Assembly: GCA_022747635.1 (NCBI GenBank)
Contig: JAKTNV010000005.1
Coordinates: 37,472,336 to 37,536,335 of the forward strand
Length of the DNA stretch: 64,000 nucleotides
Direction: 5' to 3'
From: Hetaerina americana
Taxonomy: Eukaryota; Arthropoda; Insecta; Odonata; Calopterygidae
Positions 27,601 through 40,995 of the stretch are shown piece after piece. The position numbers and the translations under genes were made by a program. Under the pieces are notes generated by a model. That model did not search any database and had not been told where the DNA came from. It saw only the letters and a list, made by a program, of their open reading frames with translations. Each line of letters begins with the position of its first letter. Position 1 is the stretch's first letter.

Positions 27601-29576
27601 TCGGCCATCAAAACGATGGCGTTGGATGGATGGGATAGCTGGCGGTCGGGCTCTTAGGGAGGGGAGTGGGAGTTTTCTGGTAGTTAAGGGCGTAGGTGCG
27701 GGGATGAGGGAGCCGGGTTGAGGGGAGGGAGTTCATATATATTTTTTTGTGGAGGGGTGATTTCAAAGGATAAGAGCGGAGCAGTGATGATGATGGAGGA
27801 GGAGGAGGAGGTCGTGGGGTAAGGGGGAGGGGATGGGAGGAGTGCAGTCGGGGGATGAAGATGATGGCGAGGATGATTAAGATCGAGAAAGAGATTAAAT
27901 TTCCTTACACACTTAGCTTCTCCTCTCCGCTCTTTCCCCCAAACCCGTCCTCTTCCCGTGTCTTGCGTTCACCTCTTCAAGAAGTGCCTAAACACCCACG
28001 GCTTCTTTCGCTCTTATGAGACCCCCTCCCCCTCTACGAACCCTGTCGAACGTCTGCGCCAATTCCCTTAGCTCTCTCTACGGTCCTTTGAATCCTCTCG
28101 TCTCCCCTTCTTCCGAATCTTCACATACGTGCCGATAACCTGCATCCATTTCCTGATCTCCTGATTCGGTTCGGTGCAGTTTCTCTTCTCTCGCTTCGTG
28201 GGCCAGGTGAGAAGAAGTAGTGGAAGGTTAGCCGACATTCTCATTGCGTCCCCTATACCTAGACTTTGTTTTTAGACTTAAGGTGGCGTAAATAAAAACG
28301 TTGTCCATCACCGTTCAATCCCAAAAGTTGCTTTTTTTACAAGTACAAGTTAAACGTGGGCAGCACCAAACAAACGACGACACGTTACTCCTCACGAGCA
28401 ATGAATCGAACCAGGCTTAGTGTAAAGGAAAACGATTTTGCTCGCTCTGTAGAAAATAAAAAATATTAGTGCGACGATTTTCCCACTCTTCAATCTAATC
28501 CATCTCCATGCCTAACTAACGTCCTTTAAAAATTCATGCACGACAGTTTTATCCGTTCATCTTTATTTTTCCGCTGTACGGTTTTACATCCAACCCTTAT
28601 CAATGAAATTTTTGTTCAGAACTTTTATCGGTCATTTATCCTCTAATTGCACCAAAGCACGAGAACCATTTCTCGCTGCAGTCGAGTCTCTGTGGGTAAT
28701 CGTGATTGTATGGTATCACCTATTCTCCATACAGACTTATTCTTTGCTCCCACTCCAGGTATGGAATATAAATAAATGAAATAGTCACAGAGTATCCCCT
28801 GGACTATATCGCACTGTGTGGCATTAAGAATTAAATCAGTAGATGGTAATTCTTGTGGGATCTATCCAATTTTACCAGGAACATGTTTTGCTGGGTAAAA
28901 AACGTAAATGTTTAATTCAATTGAGACATCCCGTTAAGTTTCTCAATATCAAATAAGCAAAAAAATTACATTGCCAAACATACGTCTTCCTCATTCTACG
29001 AGTAATTCTCCTTCTGGCGCTACTCCTTCATCGTGACGAAGTAATTTAATAAAATCTGGTACTTAATATGGAACGAGTATTCTTCACTGGGTTACCAAGG
29101 TGAGATTGTGCTCTGGCTTACAAGCGCCGCAGAGTTTAATTATGAGTTTTCACAGTTAATTTTAAAACTCATTACGGTCTCCTTATTTTTCCTATTTTTT
29201 TCCTCGACTTTCCTGCGTAATATTGCTCAAAAAGATAGCTCCACCATGTTCGGAAACCTCAAGCGTGCGGAAAGAACTCGTTAACACACGACGAAAACTT
29301 CAAAAGCATCACTTTAAGGAATATTTCACACAAAAAATAGGTTTTTAGACTTCACTTCAGCAAATCAGATATTAATTGCCAACTATTTATTTCTTTAACA
29401 AAAACTGGCATGAGGAATACATCACCTTGCACCATTTCTACAAATCTTCTTGCCTTCCTTGCTTCCTGATCTGCCTCATTTTTCATCGCTCAAACTTGTA
29501 GAAGAAGCACCCACACGACTTCTTTCATTTTTATCATCAGTTGATCCCAAAAATTTTAACGGGATATCACATTAGA
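24653..29576. other. no recognisable gene; long GA-rich blocks
   Basis: Plus-strand G/A-rich blocks occupy about 25000-25440 and 26990-27870, followed by a CT-rich stretch at about 27915-28200. They yield short Arg/Gly/Glu-rich frames on one strand and Ser/Pro/Leu/Phe-rich frames on the other. A 113-codon ATG-initiated minus frame (26084-26425) has unbiased composition but no recognisable domain. The rest is unique AT-rich DNA. Confidence 0.5.
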
Positions 29577-29720
29577 GAGGGGGTGGGAGAGACTAGTGTT
29601 TTTAGCGATCGGTCACGGATCGGTGAGTCCTGAGTTCAAATCCAGCGAAAAATCTGGGCACACTCAGGTACCCGGGTTCATAACCAGCGGGATTTACGAT
29701 TTCATTGATGAAATTCATTG
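29577..29720 (+). repeat. possible old tRNA-derived SINE unit
   Basis: A region resembling the 3' half of a tRNA has a B-box-like GAGTTCAAATCC at about 29630-29641. It is followed by GGCACACTCAGGTACC and then a second GGGTTCATAACC. The segment after the B box resembles the corresponding part of the clear SINE at 58850-59095 (GGCACTCTGGGTACCTGC), suggesting an older relative. The A box is poor and no target duplication was seen. Confidence 0.4.
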
Positions 29721-31751
29721 CTGTAAAACTAACGGCGTAACACGAATACATGAATTAATGGACTAAAAACCCATGTTCCTGTTCTTCAACACATAACGCA
29801 TTTGTAGGAGAGTTACATTGGAACACGAAACCAGGGGAGCTCAGTATCATTCCTCTGCAGGCTGCAATTGCTCTATAACTAGTTATCGTATCAAAAGACA
29901 AAATTAAAATGTCCTAATCTGGGAGTATACAAAGGAATCAGAATCTAGAAGTCGGACACCGCTATCAAGCATAGTAAGTTATTTTTTTAATGACGCAACC
30001 ACATACAATTAAATTTATGAGGATGCTGTGTACATCAAAAACTCTGCCCCGAAGTCCTATTAATCATTCAACCATTTTCAACATTGAGAAACTTACGCAT
30101 TAAAGAAAGTAAATACTCGTGGTTCCCCCATCGCTTTCAATAATCACTTCAAAATTTTAAGGACGCGTCTGATTGAGTAATTAAGCATGTGACATCAGAA
30201 GGACACACGCGTGCACATCTAACCCTTTCTTCTTCCCGAATATCTGCCTCCTCCCTCCTCCACCCCTCTCTCCCCATAGATTCCCCAGCACGCACGCCCA
30301 TTATATGATCGCACGCTCGCACGCCTGGGTCTTTTTCAATCCCTCCGCATCTCACATCCTCCCGATCGAACCTTCCCCGTCGTCATCTCCTTGGCTGAGT
30401 GAACAGCTGAGAGTCGATAGGTCTCACCGGCTTTAGGCGTTTGACGCTTCCGAAGACTGAAGGCTCCCCAGACCGTAAGGAGACATCAAGAGCGATTAAT
30501 TACTCCGAAGAGTACGGTTCCCACAGCTCGAGAGGCGAAAGAAAAGTCTGATTAAAAGTTAAAGTTGCGACTGAATAATGGGAGAAGGCCCTACCACAGC
30601 AATGAAAGGCCCATGGTAGTTTTTGAATTTTTAAATAATAAAATACATTGTATGAAAGTAAGAAAACGCAAAACAACGAACGAAAGGATCCAATTTCGGG
30701 CGATAGATGAATTGGCAACATTTATTAAAACATTCAATGATTTCCATTCACAATCCCCGTAATTTTTATAAAATTACTGAAGAGAGCGATGGCTCAAAGA
30801 AATAACACCTCAAAATATGAATGGGGAAATTGTTTATGGATATAAACGATTATTGGACGTCATTTGAGAAATCATACCCCACTGAACGCTTCCCAATGAA
30901 ACCGCGAAGTAGAAAAGTTCGGAATATCCCAGACACTGCGTGAAGTTCAAATTTATATCCAGCCTACCTTTCCAAGAATAAATTCATCTATACGCATTGT
31001 CTTCCGCGTCTGTGTATTGTGAAGCTACTTTAGCACAAGGCACATTAAACCATATCCCGGCGTGAAAATAATTACCGAGGGAAACAGGAGGGAAAAAAAT
31101 GCCCAACTCCCACAGCGGCGACCTCAACTCGTTGGCTCGGCAATTCGGATGCCTTGCTCAAGAACGCAAAGTGGAAAAGAAAATAAATTCCGACGCCGAT
31201 TTGAGCGAATCCGCGGAAAAGTTAAGCTCCTAATAGTTGTTATGGTCCTCTTTACCACAGCTTTCATACATTCTAGCACCTGCACCGCATCATTCGCAAA
31301 AATTAATATATCCAAAACCCAGCCACTGGAGGGGCAGGCGGAGTAATGGAGGAAAAAACATAATAATAGGGAACTGCACCCCGGTGCTTTACACCTCTTC
31401 TTTCGCGCCCACCCCCCCATCCCTACCTCCCCAACCCACACCACTGTTTTCGTGGAGCTACGCCTCCCTCACGCTTCGACACCCTTTAACTGTTTGTACC
31501 TCTGGTATATTTTTTGCCGTTTTTCAGTAAATACATGGGTGAGGAGTGGGGAGTAACCGACGCCACCGAAGAGAAACTAAAATGAAGCTGTGTGCGATGG
31601 GGGAAGGGAGGAACTGGGGGAGTGGGGAACAGGGGGAGGGGGAAACAGGGGGAGGAAAAAGAGGAAGGAGAGAAGGTTCGCGCACCTTGGCCAAATGCGG
31701 CGGCTTATGAAACAAGTGCCGAGCGATTTCACTTAAGAGAAAAGCGGGAGA
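29721..31751. other. no recognisable gene; unique DNA
   Basis: There is no recognised coding or mobile sequence. Frames of 60-105 codons overlap one another on both strands without domains. About 31590-31670 is G/A-rich. Confidence 0.5.
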
Positions 31752-31786
<35 letters not shown>

Positions 31787-31863
31787 TACATATATATATA
31801 TATTACATATATATATATTACATATATATATATATATTATATATATAACATATATATATATAT

Positions 31864-31927
<64 letters not shown>
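31752..31927. repeat. (GT)n/(TA)n microsatellite with interspersed TATTACA units
   Basis: (GT)5 passes into TA repeats that are interrupted several times by TATTACAT at intervals of roughly 20-30 bp. A pure (TA)n run of about 60 bp follows. The long Ile-Tyr open frames here are repeat artefacts. Confidence 0.92.
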
Positions 31928-31928
<1 letters not shown>

Positions 31929-32023
31929 TTATATTTATCCTTGCGAATGAATATAGTATTTGTCCGCCATATGGCGGGATTTCATGCTTAAATATATGCA
32001 TATATATATATATATCATATATA

Positions 32024-32160
32024 TCATTCTGATGACGACAGCCGTGGCGTCGAAACGTCAAAACAACATATGTGAGTGTCCTTTCTTTGTGTTTCTATGG
32101 TCTCTAGATCTGTGTTTTTATATATTTTTGCGTCGCCGAAGAGCGTTCCATTTCGAAGAT
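32024..32160 (+). mobile_element. solo terminus of a Penelope-like element
   Basis: This 137-bp piece aligns with the right terminus of the second PLE locus (51785-51911). Both share the CTGATRA...GACAGCCGTG core, GAGTGTC, TTTCTATG, CAGTGTTTTTATATATTTKTGCGTCGCC-like wording (here CTGTGTTTTTATATATTTTT), GAGCGTTC and a final AAGATATA. No coding sequence is attached. It sits between two TA microsatellites and its last bases merge into (TA)n. It is best read as a solo or extreme 5'-truncated copy. The homology between copies is visible; assignment to PLEs rests on the endonuclease remnant attached to the 51-kb copy. Confidence 0.7.
32029..32056 (+). ncRNA. hammerhead-ribozyme-like core
   Basis: CTGATGA is followed by a short potential stem (GAC...GTC) and then GAAAC, the order of the hammerhead catalytic core. 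Hammerhead motifs are established in PLE terminal repeats. The nucleotide pair closing stem II is not canonical here and stems I and III are not evident, so activity is uncertain. Confidence 0.45.
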
Positions 32161-32180
32161 ATATATATATATATATATAC

Positions 32181-32260
<80 letters not shown>
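32159..32260. repeat. (TA)n microsatellite with an internal palindrome
   Basis: TA repeats are interrupted by ACATTTATA near 32178 and by TATAAATGT near 32216. These are inverted copies of one another and form a symmetric hairpin-capable tract of about 45 bp. Confidence 0.88.
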
Positions 32261-32262
<2 letters not shown>

Positions 32263-35200
32263 GTGTATACTAGTATAAAATACTGTGGGAGTGGGGCCAC
32301 CTCCCTTTTTTTTCTCTCCTTTCCATCGGGAGTGGTGGAAACGTCGAGTGAGGTGCGACACCCAAGATTTTCAGAAAAATTAATTTGCGGGAAGAAACAA
32401 AATACGCAAGCGACCCGTCGCGCACGCCCGCGAAATCTCGCACATAGTCGAGAGCCATTTTAATTCGTCCCTTTCCGTTTTATTTCAACGATAAAATAAT
32501 ACGAGCGCAGCTCACGTTGTTTTGATTTCCATTGAAAATCATTCCGTTTACCGTTTCCCCTCGGCAACGCAGGATAATTAGACTTTTAATCGGGGAGCAA
32601 TAGCATCGTTCGATAATTTTACTCCATTATCGGGATGTCCGATTGATCTAGTTACGTTGAACTTAGTGGGATAGCGATTTCACTCTACTTGGGCGTATTG
32701 TTTCAAAGGTTGTTGAGTCAACATTGATTATTAGGTCAACAGTCCGGCGTGAGATCAAATAACAGATAATCAAAAATTATGAGATCATTGCACGCCGTTT
32801 GCAGGTGGAGGAGAAAAGCAAGGACTCCTTATCGTAGCTTAACTGTTGTACTTAAAAAAAAATATTTGTTTTAACTCAAAGTTGTAGAATGTATGGGGAT
32901 AATGGGGAGAAAAAAACATGCTCTTAAACATATTCACTATTATTTATTTCACCTTTTCGTTTTTTTCTTGATAAACTGGTGTATCATGTTCGATAGCTTA
33001 GATTTGACTCTGTAACGCCCCACCTATCTATCGGACAATTTGCGCGTCCCTTTTTTGATGTCTTCAATGTATTCCCGTTTTCATTCTTCTTGTAAATTTT
33101 AGCAGTTTGATCGAACCCCAACCTTCATTTGATAGTAGAGTTAATGCATATCTAATATATCTATGCACACGCACGCGCGATTTTGGAATAACATCTTGCA
33201 TCTTGAAATCTGAATCATAGTTTTACATAGGTTCTCACAGGCTTGGATAAAAATACACGTATAAGGCACAGGTATAACGTCATTAGGGTTCGGTAGGATG
33301 TAAAATTCACGAGCACAAGGTTCGAGGGGGAGTCGGGAAGGATAGCGATACGTGGCAGAACTAACTTTCCTGAATCGGGCCGTTATCTATTCCATTGCTT
33401 ATTATCCAACCCAATCCTGTGAGAATTTTCCGTTACCCTTGTGTATTTTCAAGTATGAATATGCATGAACGAAAAACGGCTAGCAGAGTTCATCCAAACA
33501 TTAATATCAGAGAGGAAACACAGAGACGAGACGTAATAAAAGAAAGAAAGCATCTCGAAAATATAAGCGGTTTAAAAAGTTAAGATGAATGCGATGCGGA
33601 AAAGAAAAAAAAACGGAAATCTACAAAGGCCTAATAACAAACTCAACACAAAAAAAGAAAGGATGACAAAATATGCAAACGAAGATTTGAAAGGAATGAC
33701 ACGCGATACATAAAAAAAAAATTGACGAGGCAAAGAACGCCGCCGCGTCAGTCAACAAAACTGGCCTGATTTCGCCAGAAACACCAGCAATGCAGTCTCG
33801 ATCCCTCACAAAATCTACGCCCATCCACTCTTTTCGTTAACCCTCTAATCAGATATTCCCCGCCAAAAAGCGAACGGGACCCTTTACATCACCATTATTC
33901 CGCAAAAAAATGCACCTTCGCCGCAAAGTCCCCCCCAACCCCCCAATGCGTCCTATTTAACCTTGGCCATATGCGCGGGGAGCGATTGACAAATACGCGG
34001 CGTGGCGAGCCGTAATGGAACCTCCCCTATGGTGATGGGAACGTGTGCGGGGGCAGGGAAGACTACAAAAAGAGTGAGCAGGAGGAGGTGAAGTAAGTAA
34101 AAAAAATTGCGCGACCAGCAAGCAAGCAACCACGGAAAAAAATTTAAGGAAAGGGTTTGGGTGTTTGGTGGGGTGACCCGTGAGACGGGAGGTGGTTGAC
34201 GGGAATGAAAGAGGGGCGAGGGGAGGGAAAAGTTGTGCGTGGTGGGTTCAAGGCTCACGGGTGAGGCGTGTAAGGGGTTTGTAAGGGCCGGGGGTGGGTG
34301 GATGGGAGGGAAGGTGGGAGGGCGATAGGGCGTGAGGGTGTGAGTGGGAAGGAGAGAGGCGTGGAAGGAAGGGAAGAGTGGCGGGGAGTTAAGAGAAGCG
34401 TGGAATTACGAGAGCCTCTCCTCTCTCTTCTCTCGGCCTCACGCCTCCGCTCTCTTCAGGGTCCGGGCGAACCCCCCTTTCTGTCCCCTCCCTCGCACAC
34501 CAACCACCCTGCTTCTCGTCGGCACCCCTGGCTACGTCTTAACGCCTCGCTCGGTTTCAATTCCATTTTTCACGAGGGAAAAAAGAGGAGAGTGATGGAA
34601 AGGGGGAGAGAGGGTGACGGGGGGGGGGGTTAAAGGGCTGTGGGGAAGGAGGGGATGGGAGAGGAAAAAAAGGATAAAAATCTGGAGGAGGCATGAAATT
34701 AGAGGGGGGTGTGGGGAAGGTGAAAAACACGACGGCGGGGGAGGGATGGATGGGGCTGAAATAAAAAAATAAATAAGCGCGCAAAACCTTTAAACACATA
34801 CACACACAGACAAACACCCCGAGCGAGCACTCTTTTTCTTCATTCACCTCCCCACAGTTCCTCTCTCTACGCCACCCCTACGCCCTTCTCTTTCTCCAAT
34901 TCCTTTCCCCTATGCTCTCCCCCGCTCCCCCGTTTTTGTATTCTTTTTTTTTATATTTATAAAAAAAAAACGCGAAAATCCCCGACGTAACCGCCAAAAA
35001 TCTTCCGCTCTAACTCCTTTTTCCTTTTGAAAGTGGGGTGTTTTTGTGTTCGCGCGAGAGACTTGATGGGAAGCAGGGAGAGAGAGAGGCACCGAGAGAC
35101 AGAGCGAGTGAGAGAGGAGAGAGTGTGAGGGAAAAATGTTTCAGGGGGATGGAGAGTGGTGGGGGCGTGGATCTTGTTGGGATGGGAACCCTGTGAGGTA

Positions 35201-35412
35201 AAAGATCTATAAACGACGCGGACTAGTCGGGAGGAGGAAGGAAGGCGGGAAAGGAACGAGGTGTGAAGAGGCCGCGGAGGGATAATAATTTTCATTCATT
35301 TTTTTCTCCGACTATTTCTTTTCGAGACTCGTTTTCCGTTATTATGCGGTGGCGGCTGAGGTAAAAAAAAGGGGGGATGAGGTAAAAAAAGGTAGAGATG
35401 ATGAGGAGAGGG

Positions 35413-35522
35413 TATTTAAGCGCGGGTGCGATAACTATAGCTACCGAAATGTTGCGGCTCAAAACATACACGAGAAGAAGGCACTCGATGCATGCTCGCT
35501 ACGTCCATTCCAATTGCGACGG
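35413..35522 (+). promoter_or_regulatory. speculative TATA promoter with first exon and splice donor
   Basis: TATTTAAG at 35413 could act as a TATA box. An ATG at 35488 starts a 12-codon frame that runs into GACGGTGAGAAC at 35518-35529, a good splice-donor context, followed by a CT tract. Each element is short and could be chance; no downstream exon was identified. Confidence 0.2.
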
Positions 35523-35527
35523 TGAGA

Positions 35528-35554
35528 ACTCTCTCTCTCTCTCTCTCTCTCTCT
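35528..35554. repeat. (CT)n microsatellite
   Basis: A pure CT dinucleotide run of about 27 bp. Confidence 0.9.
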
Positions 35555-38500
35555 AACCGCGGCCGCCTCGTGCGCCACGCGAGCACGCGGAGGAAGAGAC
35601 CTTTTGCTCTCGGTTTGAAAAAAATCAAATAAACATTACTCGGAGACGCTGATGTGTACGCGAGTGGCGAGTGATAACATCTCGATTCGATTTGAGTGGA
35701 TGGAAATCTTAATTAAGTGCGCTAATTAGCATAAAATATTCCCACTTAAGAGGTCAATTAAACGTTTTCAAGTTAGACATTGAGGCTCTTTTTTTTTCAG
35801 GCTCATCTAATTAAATTTCGCGATATTATCTCATATGCATTAAAATTAAACTGAACCGCTGAAAGCGGATATGGGGGCATCGGGGACGCATGCGCGGAAA
35901 TTTTGGATGCTCGGAATTGGGCGTGTCTTAACACTGGAGGGATGCTAACGCCATTTTATCCACTCAATAAAATTTTAATTGGGCTCCTCGCGTTCGTATG
36001 TCAACAGTGAGGAGATTAAATACAGTAGAATTCCCTGCTGGTGTTCCAACACTCGATCCGAATAGATTCCCTCTCCCAAATTAAATGCTAATGGATTAAA
36101 ATTAGAAATCTCACCCAGTGCCACTCCACGACGTCATTGACTTATTAAATTGCAGCACTAGCGTACTCAATAGCAAAATACGTTAACAAAAATGTATCTT
36201 GAAAATCCATTTTAATGCATAATGGGAGTATTAAAACATTTTAGGGCAAGGCATGTACTGCTCGTTACTAGATCAAATGAATGGGAGGCAACCAACCACT
36301 TTAGCCCATCTGTGAACTCAAAACTGCTCGAATTCACATTCATTCTGTGTGTGATTCACTCACGGAGATCCCGTGGGGACTTGCATGAAATAAGCACCGG
36401 GAGAGTCTTGTCGCATTCACGGAAGCAAAGCACAGGCATGAAAGGCGGCTAAATATTTGAAGGATTTTTCTGGAGCTTTTAGGGGTAGTAGTCATGCACA
36501 TATTCCCCGCTAAAAAAGCTGAGGATCGGAAACGAAAATAAACACGCCATGAGCTGAAACCTCCTTTCATGTCTCGAAATATCGAGGGAGCGCCGAGGGG
36601 TGAGGGGTAGAGAGAGAGAGAGAAGAGAGGAAAGAGAGCGGCCACGTTTGGTAGCAGGTCGGAAATTATTTTTTTTTCGGGCGTCATGTCCATAGAGGAC
36701 TGCGTGGGCGAAAAACGAGTGGCGGAGGCTGATGATGAGTGGGGCGAAGAGAGCATGCGAGCCACTTGCATTTTGGCCTCAAAACTCAACAATTTGCCAT
36801 CCAATTCTTTTGTGCTAATGACGTGTGGGAGAGCGAATGCTGGGAAAAGTGTGGCAGAGAAATTCAAGAGGTCACAAGGAAATCTTGTCATGAGTGGCGT
36901 GTGAAAGATGAAAAGAAAATGTGGAAAAGACGACAAAAATTACGACCACAGCCAAAGTTATTTGTGAAATAGGATGCCAACGTGACAAATAATTAGATTT
37001 CACGACACAAGGTTCATAATTCGACACGTCATACGACCATCTTACACACCACACCACCAAAATATATTTTTTGGAGTTGCACGCGTATTAGACGTTAATT
37101 AACAAACTCAATATCTTTTAGGCCAACTTAAAAACATCAAATTTCATTTAATGTATTATTACATTTCTCTTAATAAAATTACTATTTGATATCAAGAACT
37201 GACTTGTTGAGATAACAACACAAAAGGGATGTTTCGAATGGAAAGAGGCAACGCGATAAGAGATTACTTTTAGGAATGCCTTTAAGCAATTACCGGGGAA
37301 AGAAATTGCAGATTGCGACGAGAAGGCTTTTGATGCTGGTGAATATATGAATGCACTTGATTTACCCATCTCTATTTTCTTGGTGACTCACCAATGAGAG
37401 GGCGATAGAGGAAAAAATGAGGAAAATGGGAGACAGGTGCGGAGGAGGAGAAGGAACACTCTTGCGCCTGGAAATAGCGTGTTCGGGTAGAATCGCTTTG
37501 ACAGACGGGGCGAAAAAACGTAGGAGAGTGGATGGGAGAAGGTAGAGACTTGAGAGAAGGGAATGGTTTGGCGAGTTGGGTGGAGATGTGTGACAAAAGG
37601 GATGGGGGGGTAAAAACGGAGTGTGCACGGGAAAAATGTAAGTAAATGGTGTCGAATTTGTAGCGCCCTCACGAATGCTTACGTGAACGAGTCACCGAAG
37701 GAGGGGGGTTATGATATTAGGAGCCATTAGTGTCACATTTGAAATTTATTTGATGAATAGTTGACGGAACATCTGGAGGTTAACCATTCTGCGTTGACAT
37801 TTTAGCCCCATGATGTGATTATTCGCTCGCGTGCGAGTGCAACAAATGGAGTCGAAGGGAGAGATAATACTAAGCTTACATGGATACGACATTATTCAAT
37901 TAGCACAGAAACTCTACGAGTGTAGGCGGTATCTTAATTCTAAGTGGCCTTGGAATTGAAGTCATTTAGCATCGTAGCGAACAATTACCTTGCGACATCA
38001 TTATTTGAATGTCAATAGCAGAAAAAAGGCGTGACTTAACCCCCGGTACCATTCTGTTATCCGTGAAAATCAGATGGTTCAATATAATGCAGATATACTC
38101 GAGCTGAAAACTACTAATCCAGTAGCACTAAAACTTGGTGCGAATAATCGCGTGAACATCTGACCAGAAAATATCCGAATTTTGATTTTTAAAAGTTACA
38201 GTAATCAATCCGAAACTCGATAGTTAATGTAGAGCACCCGCTGAAAGATGACTAAAGTTTATTAGGAATGAGTGTCAAAAAAAAGTATTTGCAGCAAAGA
38301 CGAAAAAAATATGCAACGCATGCTATTTGAATTATTAAGGCCTTGGTTACCCTAAACGATTCGGAAAAATAGGTACCACAAAATCCATCAAAAAAATACG
38401 AAAGCCTAAATAAACTCGATGCTCGCGTCCATGGGATGTATCGCTTTGATTCATAGAGGGTAACAGTCAATAATCTGAATGTAGGCTAGTAGAGTGACTC

Positions 38501-40759
38501 GGGGTGCTCAATCATTAGAAACCGACGCAGCACGAACGAGGAAGAAGAATGTGATTCCAAGCGGGAATCGGTCAAATGGTACAGGGACTTCAATCACGAC
38601 GAGACACCACGCCCCTCGGATGACCGTTGCTCCTTCTCGCATCCCTTATCAGGGTGGAAGAAAACACTACGCAAACCTACTAACTACTGTACCTTTTACA
38701 GATTAAATCTTATTTCACACTCTGTGGCACCTAATGAGAAAATAATTTCGAACACATCCAATACCATCCAATAAAATAGTGTGTTCTTACAAAACACCGA
38801 AGAATATTTAGAAAAAACCTTCATGCTTTTAATCGAACTTATGGCCTCTTAAGTAACCATGAAGTTGACAAGGTTAGATGAAAATTTGACCCTGCTGTGG
38901 GAATCAATACAATTTTCACCACTCTGCCTTAGTTACTTCCTGAAATACTTGTAGACGCACGGGTGGTTATCACAATTCACTGACCATTGTTCAGAATGAC
39001 GTGCGGCAGGAAACGTTGGGGACACCAGGCTTTATTGTATCTAGAGAGCGTTGCGGAAACTGTTTTATGAAGTGCTCGCGAGAGGAACCCGCAGATCTAA
39101 ACGTCATTGCACCTAACTCATGATGAACTGCTTATGATATTTGACGAGTTTTTAGGAAGTTGAAAAGGAAGGTGGAAAGGTGTGGAGTCTTCACCACTCG
39201 GGGTTCAAAAAGTCCTACACGGATCGTGAAAATGTAGCTGGCGGAAAAATACATGAAGAGTATTTTCACACCCTTGCACACAGATATACTCGCGCCTCCA
39301 TCTTTGGCGTAGCAGTTGGGCGACCAAGAGATAGAGACAGAGAGAGAGAGAGAGAGAGATATTCATATTTCTCGGAATTCAAGCGTGGGAGGGGGGGAGG
39401 AGATCAGAAGAATTGAAAAGAGCATCCGTTGGAAGCAGAAACGGAAGAGTGGCATCGCACAATGCAAGAAAGAGAGATGATGCAGTGGAGAGGGGAAGGG
39501 TAGGAGGAAAGGGGAAGGGGGGGACATGCGATGTGGGACTCGCCCGTCTCAGAATATGATGAATGATTCCGCCAGAATACTATTGGCGAAAAAAGGGTAA
39601 CTTAGAACGCTCCAAGGAAGATGTAAGAAGTCTCAGTCTTGAAAAAGGAAAATGAAGGGAGCGGGAGATTCTTCTACCCTCATGAATGTTGTGGAGAAAG
39701 ATGCCAAAGAAAAGGAATAAAAGACCTCCTTCGGCCATTTCCTTTTTCTCGCCGTAAATAATAATGCGAACTTTAGTGAATTTCTGATTCCACCCCGATC
39801 CGCCATTCCTTTTTTTTTGAGGGGCCTTTTGACTTGTAGAGACACAGGCAATCATATGCGAAATGAATTAATCTAAAACTGTTTCAATTTTTTGAAAACT
39901 CCGTTTTCATCGAATTTCCAGATGGAAACTAACTATACTTCAACATAATTTTTGACCCAAGCGCGGATGCAACACAAAACTTGAGTTCTTACCTTCCTTG
40001 ACGACCTAAATTTAGAACGGAAGGAAAACCCGGAAATCTGTTTATAAGAGAAGTGAAATAATTATTTTTTTTAAATACCAAGGCGAAGAGAGGATTACAA
40101 ATACGTACAAATATCCGAGGATCACAATTCCCACACATCTCTCGATCCCGGCTCATCCGAAACGCCGGGACAGTGAAGAGAATTAAATTGTTATAATGTA
40201 GCCCGTACCAGCAAACATCCAGCAGGAATGCAATCGCGATCATTAAAAAAAAGTTCACTCTTTTTAACTTCTGATCATCCTCTTTCCTAAAACCACTTCT
40301 CCTCCCCACGGAAGCCACACTGCACACCGCAGAAAAACACGTTTTCTTTCAACTCTGCGCAGAACGTTTCACGAGTCATTTTTTCGCCGTTTGTATATTT
40401 TGGAAGTTTCCCAATATACGAGTAACCTTTTTACACTCCTTAAATCCCTACTTCATCCCTTTCTCTCCATCAAGCTTTCTCACGGGCTGAAAATATTCTC
40501 CAGAGTAATAAAAAGAAAGTCACTTCAGCGCCTTTCAAAATAACGGGCAGTAAAACTATTACACTCTCTTTAAACCGGGTCCTATTCTAAGCCCTTGTTT
40601 TCCCTTCATCATTTAGCTTCCGAGGACTTCTTTGAATCGTGGCCAATACATTGAATTACACCGGCGGCGCATCAGCAGGTTTCTTGATCACCTCCTGGTC
40701 ATTTCACTCGACTCCAAAATTCTAATTATACGTATTTTGTCTATGCATATTTTTTTCCC

Positions 40760-40995
40760 TCCGGCCTATCGAGATTTGACTTCCACTTGCCTCTGCGATA
40801 CGTAATGTCTACTTGTTTGTTTGCATCAGATATTTCATTCGTTTCGTCAGCTAAGAACTGCTTCATTTCCCTTAGCATCTGTTCTGTATTTTCCATAAAT
40901 CCACAATCGTGAAAACTTACCCAAACTACGTTCCATCCCTTAACTTTTCTCGCTTTCGTTTTAGTTTTTCCAGTCAGAACTGCAGACTAAAGAGT
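40760..40995 (-). other. unassigned open frame, possible LINE ORF1-like piece
   Basis: On the minus strand an open frame of about 77 codons contains KVKGWNVVWVSFHDCGF and EQMLREMKQFLADETNEIS, then a basic ITYRRGKWKSNLD. The charged, helix-prone centre resembles the coiled-coil segment found in ORF1 or pre-endonuclease regions of insect LINEs, and LINE fragments lie 1 kb away. I cannot name a family. Its first ATG leaves only about 53 codons, so it may equally be chance. Confidence 0.25.

Larger units (their letters stand above)
32274..40759. other. no recognisable gene; unique DNA with simple-sequence-rich core
   Basis: I see no domain-bearing frame. Plus-strand G/A-rich DNA dominates about 34000-34420, 34570-34760 and 35040-35260, with CT-rich DNA between and a (CT)n run at 35528-35554. 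A 198-codon minus frame at 36340-36936 (183 codons from its first ATG) is Ser/Phe-rich and matches nothing I know. GA microsatellite lies at 39330-39359. The remainder is AT-rich and unique. Confidence 0.5.

Noticed and set aside
31592..32361. Long Ile-Tyr-rich frames on both strands
   Set aside because: Direct translation of (TA)n repeats.
36340..36936. 198-codon minus-strand open frame
   Set aside because: Opens with a non-ATG codon, has Ser/Phe-biased composition and no recognised motif; length is only marginally above chance.
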